Shown one piece after another: positions 1 through 11,670 of a stretch of 64,000 bases of DNA. A program made the translations under genes and the position numbers. Source of the DNA: Steinernema hermaphroditum (taxonomy: Eukaryota > Nematoda > Chromadorea > Rhabditida > Steinernematidae); NCBI GenBank assembly GCA_030435675.1, contig CM059623.1, positions 1,762,012 to 1,826,011 of the forward strand, read 5' to 3'. The notes under the pieces were generated by a model. It did no database searches. It was not told where the DNA came from and saw only the letters and a program-made list of their open reading frames with translations. Position 1 is the first letter of the stretch, and every line of letters begins with the position of its first letter.

Positions 1-495
1 CAGGGCTGGTTTATTATTTATTAAGAAAGTAATTTGTATGTATTGGTGCACGGATGATGCAGGCTGGACCATGGGTTCGCTCCCGGGTGGTGACAGGGGG
101 GCGTTTGGGTGGGTTCCTGTGGTCTGGGTGAGATGGTGTTAAAAGAAAAGTTCTTCCATTTGTTTTGAAACTTTTTTTGCTGCTTCCCGTTTCGCGCCAG
201 GACCACAGCATCAGGCCTAACTGAATCTGCAAAAGTGACGTCCAAGTGAAGCCGTGTTACCAACGGGCAGACTGGCGCAGTGGTCTAAGGCGCGCGCCGC
301 ACATGAGGTCGCGGGTTCGACTCCCCGGGGGTCAAATTTTTTTCTTTTTCGTTTCTTTTCACTTTCTTTTCGTTTCTCTTCTATTTTCCCCCACTTTTGA
401 CCGGTTCTCACTACCTACCGTAACCCCGGCTCTCTTTCAGCTTCGATTTTCCGCCGTTTGGGTACTTTTGACGGGGGGTAAGGCGCCCGCACAGA
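1..495 (+). repeat. Tandem array unit 1, pol III-type tRNA-like element
   Basis: First of six visible units of a tandem array, about 500 bp each. The window opens inside the boundary palindrome. The unit holds an A box TGGCGCAGTGGT at 273-284 and a B box GGTTCGACTCC at 314-324, the order and spacing of an internal pol III promoter. A T-rich tract follows from about 337 and could terminate pol III. The A box and the TCTAAGGCGC after it resemble Ser/Leu tRNAs. No acceptor stem pairs, there is no room for a normal anticodon arm plus variable loop, and the T stem is only partly paired. I call it tRNA-derived, not a working tRNA. The short ORFs on both strands recur only because the DNA recurs. 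Confidence 0.75.
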
Positions 496-994
496 ACCAG
501 CCCTGCGAAGCAGGGCTGGTTTATTACTTAATAAGAAAGTAATCTATGTGTATTGTGGCACCATGGATGCAGGTTGACGACACGGGTTCGCTACCGGGTG
601 GCGTTTGGCTGTGGTGCCGTGGTGCTCCACTTGGGCTCTTAAAAGTGAACTTCTTCCACTTCGGCTCAAACTTTTTTTGCATCCAACCGTTTCGCGCCAG
701 GACCACAGCATAAGGCCTAACTGAAATTCAAAAACCGACGACCACGACAGGTGGTGTCGCTGACCACACCCTTAGCGCAGTGGTCTAAGGCGTGCACCGC
801 GCGGAAGGTCACGGGTTCGATCCCCCCGGCTCTCTTTTTTTTCTTTTTCGTTTCTTTTCTTTTTCTTTTCGTTTCTCTTCTATTTTCCCCCACTTCTGAC
901 CGGTTCTCACTACCTACCGTAACCCCGGCTCTCTTTCAGCTTCGATTTTCCGCCGTTTGTGTAGTTTTGACGGGGGGTAAGGCGCCGGCACATA
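496..994 (+). repeat. Tandem array unit 2 (most diverged)
   Basis: Starts with the 25-nt boundary palindrome (496-520: arms ACCAGCCCTGC and GCAGGGCTGGT around GAA). The A box TAGCGCAGTGGT is at 773-784 and the B box GGTTCGATCC near 814-823. The first half (520-760) is clearly diverged from the other units, while both boxes, the T-rich tract and the CGGGGGGTAAGGCGCC end are kept. Retention of the boxes in the diverged unit hints that they matter, or that they were shared by exchange between units. Confidence 0.7.
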
Positions 995-1484
995 ACCAGC
1001 CCTGCGAAGCAGGGCTGGTTACTTATTAAGAAAGTAATTTGTATGTATTGGTGCATGGATGATGCAGGCTGGACCATAGGTTCGCTCCCGGGTGCTGGAG
1101 GGGTGGTGGATAGGTGGGTTGCTGTGGTGCTGGGTGGTTGGTGTTAAAAGGAAAGTTCTTCCATTTGTTTTGAAACTTTTTTTGCTGCTTTCCGTTTCGC
1201 GCCAGGACCACAGCATCATGCCTAACTGAATCTGCAAAAGTGACGTCCAAGTGAAGCCGTGTTACCAACGGGCAGACTGGCGCAGTGGTCTAAGGCGCGC
1301 GCCGCACATGAGGTCGCGGGTTCGACTCCCCGGGAGTGAAATTTTTTTCTTTTTCGCCTATTTTCACTTTCTTTTCATTTCTCTTCTATTTTCCCCCACT
1401 TCTGACCGGTTCTCACTACCTACCGTAGCCCGGCTCTCTTTCAGCCCCGATTTTCCGCAGTTTGAATACTTTTGACGGGGGGTA
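995..1484 (+). repeat. Tandem array unit 3, 3' end interrupted
   Basis: Begins with the same palindrome (995-1019). A box 1278-1289, B box 1319-1329. It stays homologous to the other units up to GACGGGGGGTAA near 1484, then leaves the repeat instead of reaching the next palindrome. It is closest to unit 6: both share the variant segment with GGTGCTGGAGGGGTGGTGG and the GGGAGTGAAA after the B box. Confidence 0.7.
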
Positions 1485-2318
1485 ATCGATTAAGTACCAC
1501 AACAGACAACGGGGACATCTAGCATCCGTACTGATCCGTAAATGGAAACATCACAGGAAACCACGCAGAACAAGGCAAAGAGGTCGAAAATCAGACCATA
1601 ACAGTTTTTGACCTCAAGCCTCGGACTTTCTACAAAAGGAAGGATCCAGCTCCTGCCCGAAAAGACAACTGACGTTGAGCAATCGAATGGTGAACACCTT
1701 AAGTGAAAAGAGCGTTTTTGTGGTCTTCAAACATTCACTAAAAATGGTCATTTTCAATGCTTCAACCCAATACTTCAACTGAATTAAGGTGAAAGATGAG
1801 ATGTTAGGTTGTTGTCGAAAAGAGCTAAGAAGATCGACAATTGGAAGCGTTACTTGTGCTAAGTTTCTGGACAATTGAGATGGTGAACATGGCCGTCGTC
1901 CTGGAACTACGGTGGATGCCACATTTGGAGGTTCATGGAGTTTCGTGTTGCCTGCAAAGATCGTCCCGGTTCCAAGAAGGCCTGGAACACCAGGATTGCC
2001 GTTCTGTCCACCTGGTCAAGAAGCTCTTCACCGCCGCCCCACTGTACTCTACCGTTGTATCATTTTCACTTATGATGTCCGCGTGACGATTATACTAAAT
2101 CAAACATAGGATGTTAGACTTTGCATCACGGAATGTTTGAATCCCCCCCCCTTCACACGAAGCAGTCCATGTTCATTCATGAATCCGAAATGTGGTCTAA
2201 GTTGTTTACGACAAAGGAAAAGCCGATTAATAAACCCGATAAGCTCAACGCGCCGTCACGAAATCATTGACTGAGTGGGGTTCAGCCACTGGGGTCCTAT
2301 CTAAGCGGCTTATTAATG
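1485..2318. other. Insertion splitting the tandem array
   Basis: About 835 bp of sequence unlike the array replaces the unit 3/unit 4 boundary palindrome. It contains a copy of dispersed repeat R2 (about 1680-1800, with TTTTCAATGCTTCAACCCAA). It also contains a degraded piece of repeat family R1 (about 1880-2030, with GGTTCCAAGAAGGCCTGGAA). No convincing gene was found: the ORFs of 65-102 aa fall in these repeats and show no domain. Confidence 0.5.
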
Positions 2319-2801
2319 TTTACTTATTAAGAAAGTAATTTGTATGTATTGGTGCACGGATGATGCAGGCTGGACCATGGGTTCGCTCCCGGGTGGTGAC
2401 AGGGGGGCGTTTGGGTGGGTTCCTGTGGTCTGGGTGAGATGGTGTTAAAAGAAAAGTTCTTCCATTTGTTTTGAAACTTTTTTTGCTGCTTTCGGTTTCG
2501 CGCCAGGACCACAGCATCAGGCCTAACTGAATCTGCAAAAGTGACGTCCAAGTGAAGCCGTGTTACCAACGGGCAGACTGGCGCAGTGGTCTAAGGCGCG
2601 CGCCGCACATGAGGTCGCGGGTTCGACTCCCCGGGGGTCAAATTTTTTTCTTTTTCGTTTCTTTTCACTTTCTTTTCGTTTCTCTTCTATTTTCCCCCAC
2701 TTTTGACCGGTTCTCACTACCTACCGTAACCCCGGCTCTCTTTCAGCTTCGATTTTCCGCCGTTTGTGTAGTGTTGACGGGGGGTAAGGCGCCGGCACAT
2801 A
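2319..2801 (+). repeat. Tandem array unit 4, 5' end interrupted
   Basis: Resumes at TTACTTATTAAGAAAG without the preceding palindrome. A box 2579-2590, B box 2620-2630. Nearly identical to units 1 and 5 over its length, which points to recent duplication or gene conversion. Confidence 0.72.
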
Positions 2802-3308
2802 ACCAGCCCTGCGAAGCAGGGCTGGTTTACTTATTAAGAAAGTAATTTGTATGTATTGGTGCACGGATGATGCAGGCTGGACCATGGGTTCGCTCCCGGG
2901 TGGTGACAGGGGGGCGTTTGGGTGGGTTCCTGTGGTCTGGGTGAGATGGTGTTAAAAGAAAAGTTCTTCCATTTGTTTTGAAACTTTTTTTGCTGCTTCC
3001 CGTTTCGCGCCAGGACCACAGCATCAGGCCTAACTGAATCTGCAAAAGTGACGTCCAAGTGAAGCCGTGTTACCAACGGGCAGACTGGCGCAGTGGTCTA
3101 AGGCGCGCGCCGCACATGAGGTCGCGGGTTCGACTCCCCGGGGGTCAAATTTTTTTCTTTTTCGTTTCTTTTCACTTTCTTTTCGTTTCTCTTCTATTTT
3201 CCCCCACTTTTGACCGGTTCTCACTACCTACCGTAACCCCGGCTCTCTTTCAGCTTCGATTTTCCGCCGTTTGGGTACTTTTGACGGGGGGTAAGGCGCC
3301 GGCACATA
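2802..3308 (+). repeat. Tandem array unit 5
   Basis: Full 507-bp unit starting at the palindrome (2802-2826). A box 3086-3097, B box 3127-3137, T-rich tract after 3148. Nearly identical to unit 1. Confidence 0.75.
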
Positions 3309-3840
3309 ACCAGCCCTGCGAAGCAGGGCTGGTTTACTTATTAAGAAAGTAATTTGTATGTATTGGTGCATGGATGATGCAGGCTGGACCATAGGTTCGC
3401 TCCCGGGTGCTGGAGGGGTGGTGGATAGGTGGGTTGCTGTGGTGCTGGGTGGTTGGTGTTAAAAGGAAAGTTCTTCCATTTGTTTTGAAACTTTTTTTGC
3501 TGCTTTCCGTTTCGCGCCAGGACCACAGCATCATGCCTAACTGAATCTGCAAAAGTGACGTCCAAGTGAAGCCGTGTTACCAACGGGCAGACTGGCGCAG
3601 TGGTCTAAGGCGCGCGCCGCACATGAGGTCGCGGGTTCGACTCCCCGGGAGTGAAATTTTTTTCTTTTTCGCCTATTTTCACTTTCTTTTCATTTCTCTT
3701 CTATTTTCCCCCACTTCTGACCGGTTCTCACTACCTACCGTAACCCCGGCTCTCTTTCAGCTTCGATTTTCCGTCGTTTGTGTACTTTTGACGGGGGGTA
3801 AGGCGCCCGCACAGAACCAGCCCTGCGAAGCAGGGCTGGT
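3309..3840 (+). repeat. Tandem array unit 6 and terminal palindrome
   Basis: Last unit: 507 bp from palindrome 3309-3333 to the final palindrome 3816-3840. A box 3593-3604, B box 3634-3644. Beyond 3840 the sequence is no longer related to the array, so the palindrome marks its right edge exactly. Confidence 0.75.
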
Positions 3841-4329
3841 TTTGTAGTAAGAAATCTTATTATGAAGTTTGGGTAAGTGCTGACCATATCACAAGGAAGA
3901 AAGCTCAGAAGAGATACAGCATACACACCTTGAGAGAGTTTCAGAACGCATAACATTTTGATAAGTGATCTGGCCAAGCCATGGCAGATATCTTACAAGG
4001 AAACGTTCTGAGGTATTTGGTTTAGATTGACCAGAGAATCGGCTCACAAAAACTTTGGCTCATTATTTAACGTTAACTTTCCCAAAACACCACTACTGCT
4101 AAGTAGTCGAACTGGGAAGTGTCTTGATTACCATTTTTTCGATCCGGTTTTGATTCCCTCCGGTATCAACTGCTCATTGATCAATACCGTAAATTAGCGC
4201 AAAAACGGCGAATCCTCTTCTCGTTGCCGCTCCTATGGCCTCAGCCTTACCATAATACGCACCATAATTCACGTACCCACTAGAAACAAGAAGAACACGG
4301 ACTTCTACACAGCAGCCGAAATACACGAT
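3841..4329. other. Non-repetitive spacer
   Basis: No gene seen. Around 4100-4170 the segment with GTGTCTTGATTACCATTTTTTCGATCC resembles 11060-11110, which ends in a B-box-like GGGTTCGACTC. This may be a pair of very old tRNA-derived SINE remnants. Confidence 0.35.
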
Positions 4330-4860
4330 TTACACGATTTTACACGATTTATCTTCCCGAATCAACGGCTTACGCCGTGCAGGACGTCTCATATATGCAC
4401 AATGAAGAACAATATCACACCGTGGTCGCTGATTTTCTTCTTGTTTCGGAGGAGCAGACGAATCCGAAGAGAATCCATCAGTATGCGCGGGCGTCGAAGT
4501 CGTGAAGAGTTGATCCCGGAATTGGCGCGGCGGTGGAGCACAGCTAACGGAGAGGAGGGCCATCTTCGGTTCAGCTGGCGGCGTAGATTTCGCAGTTGCA
4601 GCGCTTTTTCGGCTTCTCTGGTGGCGCGGATAGAGTTGGGCGGTCGTGACAGGCTTTTTGGCGAGACGGTGGAACTACGGCTCCCTGGTGTTCCAGGCCT
4701 TCTGGGAGCCGGGGCGATCATTGAGCCAACAACGATGGCCAAGAACGACCGCTCACTCAACTCACTCGGCTCAGACAGCCTCAGAGAGAGAGCAAGTGGA
4801 CGACCCGACCGATCGCTGGGGGCACAAATGAAAGACCGCCGAAATACAGCACTTCTAATT
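4330..4860 (+). repeat. Dispersed repeat R1, long copy
   Basis: Runs from ACACGATTTATCTTCCCGAA to GGGGGCACAAATGAAAGACC and matches 6363-6875 closely with small indels. Its core, GGAACTACGGCTCCCTGGTG followed by TTCCAGGCCTTCTGGGAGCC, recurs in diverged form at about ten other places on both strands. ORFs of 193 and 206 aa cross it on opposite strands. Copies elsewhere do not keep these frames open, so I read R1 as a non-autonomous mobile repeat. Confidence 0.7.
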
Positions 4861-6340
4861 TCACCCAATGGCCCCGCTTCGAATAAACACATCAAAGTCA
4901 CACTTGCATCAGTCCCAGTATTTCCAGTTTCGTTCTGGATAACGATAATGATGGAGGCCAAAAGAAACAGTGGCGATTTTTGATAGAAGATGGCACAGTC
5001 AAAAGACATAAGATAACAATGACGATGTTTCCCACATTACGATTTCTATGAGGAAATGACTATTGAGCAAAAATAACCAACGAGTGAGTCGTGAGCAGCT
5101 TCATGTTGACAGTCTGCCGAACTCTTTCATTTGAATGAACAAGACGGAAGTCACTTGATGTTTGACTTCGTTATCAGTCGCTGCCCTACTGCTCAGAAGC
5201 GATTGATAGGTGAGTCAGCAACGGTTTTTTAAGTAGAAGTCGATAACATCAGATGTAGATATCGATGTAGATGCCATTAGGAGATTTTCCAACTTAACCA
5301 CTGAACCACGGGCAAACTTCGACTCTTCGCCGGTGCTGTCTGTTTCCCGTGAACTTCGTAGCCGGACCTTGTTATTTGTCGTGTTTTAACGACTCTGGGA
5401 ATCTCGGAGCAAAACTTTGCGAAAATAGTGTAGACGAACAAACCAAACCACGAAGTCTTCTTGCGTTTTGCAGCTAAGAGACTACATTAACAACATCTTA
5501 ATCTTCCACCACTCATTCATTTATTTGAATTATGACAAATCGGATACATGTAAAGAGGATTTCTCGAAGACAGATTCATGTTTGTGGGGGTGATCCACAA
5601 ACGCTGTCGTAAGGTGCAATCTGCAGAACTAAAAGTGATGCTGATTTTGTTGAATCATCATTATACATGTCACTGACAGCTCTCTTTAATAACATATACC
5701 ACATTATTTTTGAGTTCATTGCTTCCGAGTCTGAACGGAATAATGAGAGTGCCGAAATTTCTACTATTAATCGATATTTTGATATCATGTACTGCGTGAT
5801 TTTAAACCTGAACGAAAACTAACGAAATAACGAGAATCGCCAGTGCCGAAAGATATACTTGTAGCAAATGTGATGAAGCTTTTACTTGGTACCTCGCAAA
5901 ATCTCCTGATCAGCGAAGCAAATACACTCTTGGTTTTCCCACGTCTCCAGCTCTGTTCAGACTAGAGTCACAATCAAGGTAAAGGCATTTCAAAAGTGCA
6001 CGACTGGGAACGTGGAAGAACGAATTGGATTGAAAGAGGACATGGGAAATGCAGTTACAGAAAACGTGCAAAACTACACTGTACCAGTTCCTTGGTGTTA
6101 AATCGTTCTCATGAACTTACCGGCGATACTCTATTACGGTTAGCTAATGGTTGGAAATTTGACACTACGAAAGAAGTTCAAACGCAAAAATCGTACTTTG
6201 TAATTAGAAAGAGTTTCTGATAGTCACATTTCCGTCAATGGAGATTCATCGTCTAAAACGTAGGCACAACGACATAGCAATGTCTATCTAGTGTATCTAG
6301 TGCCTAATAGCAGGTCTGTGTGATTAATTCAACATAAATT
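4861..6340. other. Gene-free interval
   Basis: No coding region, RNA gene or recognisable element was found. A segment near 6105-6160 (GAACTTACCGGCGATACTCT) resembles 7438-7480. The interval ends in a run of 22 T at about 6347-6368 that abuts the second R1 copy. Confidence 0.35.
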
Positions 6341-6362
6341 TTGTTCGATTTTTTTTTTTTTT

Positions 6363-6875
6363 TTTTTACACGATTTATCTTCCCGAATCAACGGCTTACG
6401 CCGTGCAGGACGTCTCATAAATGCACAAAGAAGAACAAAGTCACACCGTACCCGCTGATTTTCTTCTGGTTTCGGTGGAGCAGACGAATCCGAAAAGAAT
6501 CCAGCGTTCCCATCAGTATGCGCGGGCGTCGAAGTCGTGAAGAGTTGATTCCGGAAGAGGCGCGGCGGCGGAGAACAGCGAACGGAACGGAGGGGCATCT
6601 TCGGTTCGGCTGGCGGCGCGGACTTCGGAGTTGCAACGCTTCTTCGGCTTCTCTGGCGCGGGTAGAGTCGGGCAGTCATGACGAGCTTCTTGGCGAGACG
6701 GTGGAACTACGGCTCCCTGGTGTTCCAGGCCTTCTGGGAGCCGGGGCGATCATTGCGCCAACAGCGACGGCCGAGAACGACCGCTCACTTAACTCATTCG
6801 GCTCAGACAGCCTCAGAGAGAGAGCGAGTGGACGACCCGACCGATCGCTGGGGGCACAAATGAAAGACCTATCAA
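6363..6875 (+). repeat. Dispersed repeat R1, second long copy
   Basis: Close relative of 4330-4860, starting right after a poly-T run and ending at the same GGGGGCACAAATGAAAGACC. Most differences from the first copy are substitutions, with several indels that are not multiples of three. This argues against a conserved protein in either strand. Confidence 0.7.
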
Positions 6876-7119
6876 TTTTGTTCAGTGAGTACAAACCGGC
6901 CTTACTGCGTCATTGCGGTCTTCTTTTCGCAATGCGAAACTTACGGGTATATGATGATCAGGCAATGCGTGGAAAATCCTTGACAACAATTTTGATTTTT
7001 TTGCGAGTCAACCACTGACACAGACCATGCATGCGATTGATGATTTATTTTTCGTTCTTATAGCAGACATACTGTAGCAGCATCTCAATAGATCGTTGAG
7101 ATGTAGATACCAGCAGAGT

Positions 7120-7300
7120 ACACCGGTTTCAGACTCTCATCTACCACATATTTCCGCTTCCGGAATTATTATATCCTCGATGTTTTTTCATTCATCCTCT
7201 TCACATTTCAGACTTGATGTGAACGTGCGCAGCACATCCGCTCATTTTCACATCAATATCAACAGTACATCCGTGTAATTAATGCTAAAAATGGAAGGAG
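7120..7300 (+). repeat. Local direct duplication, copy 1
   Basis: Shares long stretches with 7690-7875 (offset about 571 bp), for example GACTTGATGTGAACGTGCGC and CATCCGTGTAATTAATGCT. No coding capacity is shared. It is part of a duplicated block of unknown type. Confidence 0.7.
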
Positions 7301-7689
7301 ATTACACATGTGAATTGAAAAACAGTGGACAGGAAACCTCACCTTGCAAACCTCATAAACACGAATCCGTAAGACCTTAAGGCGGTTCAGTCACTGATAG
7401 AAACCACAAATTACTACATTATTATGGTCTTCTCAGGAACTTACCGGTGACACTTTATAATGGTTAGGTGACGCATTGAAGTTTGGGCAGCAAAAATTTT
7501 TATTTTTGTTGTTCTGTCATGGACACAAACCATATATTACTGCAATACTAATGAGCGTAATTTCGTTTATCACACCGTCGTATTTGCTCTGTACTCTCCC
7601 TCCTTCTCCGTCGTAACTGAAGCTTACGACACCTACTGTATCCTGCATCCCCTTAAATCGTTGCTATGTGGATAACAGAATAGTACACC

Positions 7690-7875
7690 TTTTTAGACTC
7701 TTATCTACCACATACTACCGCTTACGGAAATATTATATCCTCGATGTTTTTCCCACATTCATCCATCATCGTGGCACTTCTGACTTGATGTGAACGTGCG
7801 CACCACATCCGCTCATTTTCACATCAATATCAACAGTACATCCGTGTAATTAATGCTCAAAATGGAACTAGGTTG
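7690..7875 (+). repeat. Local direct duplication, copy 2
   Basis: Second copy of the block at 7120-7300, about 90 percent identical by eye. The segment between the copies (7300-7690) shows no gene. Confidence 0.7.
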
Positions 7876-8026
7876 CACAAATGAAATGAAAAATAGTGAA
7901 CAAATTCTTCCCACCTGTTAATGGTGTCTCCAATCGAAAGGCCATTATGCGGAAACAACTCGCCAGCTGAATGGTCTCCGATTTAAGAGTTGGTGCAAAT
8001 TAATGCACAGTTCATCATTTGGAAGT

Positions 8027-8407
8027 TCATACCTGTGTAATTAAGGAAGCAAGGAAATGGCAAACAGCGGAATCTGTACATTGATCCACGCAACATAAAC
8101 ACATCTTAAGCGGATAGTATTTGAAATTTTTGTAATTTGTCTGTTCTTTTATTATATCAACTAATTCATGATCACCGGCTGGACATATTGGGATCCTCTT
8201 TGATGTATCAATGATACGCAATAAATTGTATTGTATTATATAATGCGTTCCAGTGACTTTTTCAGTGAATTCTTTATTTCTCAATATCACATTCGGATTC
8301 GGATTGAAATGAACTGGTTCAAAAGAGTCCTTCAAAAGAGACCATACAAGTTCGACCAGATCTTCTAGCCCTCTACTAATGAGGCGCCGCTTCCAAAAAT
8401 TGTACAT
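8027..8407 (-). CDS. Possible single-exon ORF or exon, unknown product
   Basis: Open for 126 codons from the first ATG at 8407 to a stop at 8027. The N-terminal part is mixed basic and hydrophobic (MYNFWKRRLISRGLEDLVEL). The C-terminus has a Cys cluster (C-x-C-C-x3-C-x5-C). No domain recognised, no signal peptide, no clear promoter. The amino-acid composition looks more protein-like than most random ORFs here, but that is weak evidence. It could be chance or one exon of a larger gene. Confidence 0.25.
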   Translation of the reverse strand: MYNFWKRRLISRGLEDLVELVWSLLKDSFEPVHFNPNPNVILRNKEFTEKVTGTHYIIQYNLLRIIDTSKRIPICPAGDHELVDIIKEQTNYKNFKYYPLKMCLCCVDQCTDSAVCHFLASLITQV

Positions 8408-8944
8408 CACCGACGGCAATTTGATGTTTGAATTTTACTAAGATCCGATTTCAAAAGGCGAAGTCGGCAAGAGAGCAATCTTATCGCCGAAAACCGATTT
8501 TTACTACAGAATCAACGATCAAGTACTGAATTTAGTGTAGCAAAAGTCAGTGTATAACCATCAGACTGCTTATCTTGATGTCTCGTTCTACGCCTCTTGA
8601 TGTCTCGTTCTAGAAGTATACTGTGTCACTTGTCTCCAACTACATACATAACAAAGTGTACATATTTGGTGACAGACGAATCTACTCTTACCATTACGAT
8701 TCTCACGTTCGAACAAGTCAGTTCGCTTCCGTTCACTTCAGAGTGAATTACAAATGTTTATATGCTAACCCCTTAATATGCGTTAAATTAATGCAAATTA
8801 TCATTTTAAGTGCAAAACATGTCTTAAAATGAGAATTTAAATAGAAGTTTTAATGGGAGTGCAGGAAATGACTCCACTCGCTGGCGCACTCATAGAGTGG
8901 AAAACCGAAACATCAACAGAAACGTTCTTCGATGGTAATCCGCG

Positions 8945-9310
8945 AGATGAATACAAAAGAGGTCATTTTGTCTAGTGTCTGAAAGCAATCGCTCCTATAG
9001 GGGCAATGGGTCCACCGGTTCTTATATACTAAATTCCATGTATACAATTACTGGCCGATATAGTTGGCTACAATTTCTGCTTCGTTGGTAATCTGCGATG
9101 GATCGTAGCCCGATGGATGGAATACGGTGGTCATACAATATTGTTTCTTCAAGTCTACCCCGAAAAGCTATTTATCGATCTGTTTGATTTAAAAGTGATC
9201 GGGGTCAGTTGATCGAACGTCTGTCTCAGATCTCACTTTTGTTCTGATGGGACTGCTCCTATAGGGAAAACGGGCCCTTCAGTTGTTATATACTGAATCC
9301 CGTGTTTGTA
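8945..9310 (+). repeat. Two direct diverged copies around CTCCTATAGGG
   Basis: The segment near 8988-9060 (CGCTCCTATAGGGGCAATGG, then CTTATATACTAAAT) recurs at 9248-9320 (CTGCTCCTATAGGGAAAACG, then TTATATACTGAAT) about 257 bp later. No gene seen in or around it. Confidence 0.5.
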
Positions 9311-9449
9311 ATACCTGGTAGCAGTAATTGTCTAAGCTACTGCTTTAGTTCGACGCTTCAAGCCACCGAAAAAGATCTTTGATGCTTGCTTTCCATTTTC
9401 AATGTGCTAGTGCGAATTCTGGATCATTCTATGATTGATCGCTTTTGTG

Positions 9450-9545
9450 GACTTTGATAAAATAGATAGACTATATAGCGGTGTCTTTCTCGTTGCTCTA
9501 CACACAGCGTTACCCGTTGGTGCAAGAGTAGAAACATGAAAACTG
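9450..9545 (-). repeat. Probable old fragment of repeat R1
   Basis: On the minus strand the segment with GTTTCTACTCTTGCACCAAC resembles the end of the R1 copy at 59480-59720 (GTTTCTACTCTTCAACCAAT). Only this end is recognisable. Confidence 0.3.
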
Positions 9546-10375
9546 GAACTGAGCGTTTCTCTACGATCATTTCGATCAGTGCCTTCGGAAATACACATAC
9601 AAACCAACGAATATGGCTGTGTATTGGGATAATGAGACTGTCGAGTGAGAAATGAATGAACGCGCCTTTTCTGAGCAAATATCGAAGACCACAGAGATCG
9701 ATGTTCAAGATCTAAATGGTTTCTCTAGGTTTAAGCTTGTTTATCATGCAGTCATTCACAAAATGGTCGGAATCGTCATTTCAGTAGCCCCTAGAGTCTA
9801 CATTACCGTGAGAACACGGACACAATGAAGTGCAGTTTCCCACGGACGAACAAAGCAAAAGTCCTGCTACTTAACATCAATTCCGAAAAACAAATACTCT
9901 TGTTGACACAAGGTTATGGGGTCTACTCAGGAACTAATTGTTAAGGCGTGGGATCACGCTACAAGTACAGTTTCTGCGAGAACAAGTAACAGGAAAAGGT
10001 CGTGTTGTCTACTGTATCTTTGCAACATAAATATTCTCTCCAATCTAAGATTAAACTGTCTATTTAAGTGCATGGAAGTCTAGACAGGAAACTTCAGATG
10101 CGCCGCGCATCTATTAGTTGGATGTTTCCCACCACTTCGGGAACGTCCCCACTATCACCCCGCATACGTCCTATAATACCACCTGCGAAGTTCGCCGGAA
10201 GGGCACAGGAACACATCATAAATGCACTTTTAATTGCGTGCAACATCCGGACAACACCTTAGGTGTGACTACTAATTCGGTTGACAAAGGGCAGATATTG
10301 AATGATCAAACTGTGTAGGTGTTTTGTGGTTCCTTCCTAGGAAGCGTTTAACTTACAAGGATCCTTCTGAAGGGC
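9546..10375. other. Gene-free interval
   Basis: Nothing recognisable was found. Small ORFs at 10068-10318 overlap in two frames and look random. Confidence 0.3.
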
Positions 10376-10377
10376 GA

Positions 10378-10682
10378 AGGGGAAGTTGATTTTTGAGAAC
10401 ATGCCATCGTTCGGATGCAGAAGCGCGGCATCTCGAATCTGCGTACTGTAAAAGCCCTTCTGATTTGAGTAATGTGAGTTCAAGTGAGTCGTTGATCGCC
10501 ACCGGGAGAAAGGACATATCAAGGACAGGGTCAGAAGTGGTGGACCCTAAGAACCAGAGGACTCTCTATGATCTTTGCAATTAGGCTACTTTTCGGCACA
10601 AATGATCATTAGAAATTAAATGGTAAATCAGCGCTTTCTTCAAAAACCGGAATTTGAAGGGGAAGTTGATTTTTGAGAACGT
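10378..10682 (+). repeat. Short direct repeat pair
   Basis: AAGGGGAAGTTGATTTTTGA occurs near 10378 and again near 10656, followed by GAACATG and GAACGTG. The sequence between is not related. The repeat is short, but too long to be chance. Confidence 0.5.
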
Positions 10683-11059
10683 GTGGGTACTAATCAATTT
10701 GGCCGCCGCGTTAGCCGGATTCGAATCCCCTGGGATTTTACAGTTTAGTGAGTTCTGGAAACAAAGTCTGCTCTACGAAACACGCAACAACGGACTACCT
10801 GAAGAACGGTCCGGAACGCTCATGGAAGGAGATTATACCAGAGATGACCACATCGATCGTTGGTTCGTTCCACAAGCAATGAAGAGAGATCATTTCTTGT
10901 AACAGTCGTGTTCATGAGCGTCATAGCTTTTGAATTTGAGTATAATTTTTGAGTCTGAAGACTGCCACAGTAAATTATCGTAAATTTATTATGCTGCAGG
11001 CTGTACTGGCGCACCCTGTATAGCCACCTTTTAAAACTCATTTGATATGCGTGTGTGGT

Positions 11060-11150
11060 CAAACTGAGTAGTGTCTTGGTTTCCATTTTTCGGATCCGGG
11101 TTCGACTCTTTACAACCATTCACTTTTAGTTTATTTTTGCTTCGCCATTT
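11060..11150 (+). repeat. Possible tRNA-derived SINE remnant
   Basis: Contains a B-box-like GGGTTCGACTC (about 11098-11108) and resembles 4100-4170. No A box at the right distance was found, so it is at most a fragment. Confidence 0.25.
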
Positions 11151-11670
11151 ACGATGATTAGCAAAGGCACCGAACAGAGATTTACAATATCCAGCTCAAT
11201 ACCATCCTGTAGCTCTTGGCCATACTAGTTTCGACGCAATTTGCGAACGGTCGCCAGGTGTGCATATAAGCTGACGTTTATATACAAGTCAAGTGTTTAT
11301 CATCCCTTAGAAAACAGATGCCAATTGAAGCATGTAAACAACGAAAAAAATACAAAACTCGATATCAATATTTACATATGAAAACCTAAGATAAGACAGG
11401 GAAGCCAGAATGCCTCTCGTACGATGTTCATAACTGAATCAAAAGATGACGTAAGTGCACAAAACTCCGAAAGTATTTTGGACTATGGAACATAGTCTTC
11501 ATCAAACCACTCAGCGATCTGCACGCAGTGGACACTTTTTTGTTTCTTATCACGCTGATACTGTCTCGAAACGGAACCATCAGAGTATCTAACTGTAAAC
11601 AACTGTTTAGAGTGAGTTGGCAAACACACTGATAAGGAGTGGACTCTGGCGACCTTTCACATAGAATCGT

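Noticed and set aside
273..3644. Functional tRNA-Ser or tRNA-Leu genes in the array
   Set aside because: A and B boxes match, but there is no pairing acceptor stem, no normal anticodon arm or long variable arm, and the T stem is only partly paired.
14..3977. Repeated ORFs of 60-98 aa on both strands of the tandem array
   Set aside because: They recur only because the DNA units recur; both strands and several frames are open at once, no domain or start context is conserved, and pol III boxes lie within them.
4389..5009. 206-aa minus-strand ORF (and the 193-aa plus-strand ORF) with a PGTPG motif as a collagen fragment
   Set aside because: Only one or two Gly-x-y steps are present, the frame is not kept in other R1 copies, and both strands are open. 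It is repeat DNA.
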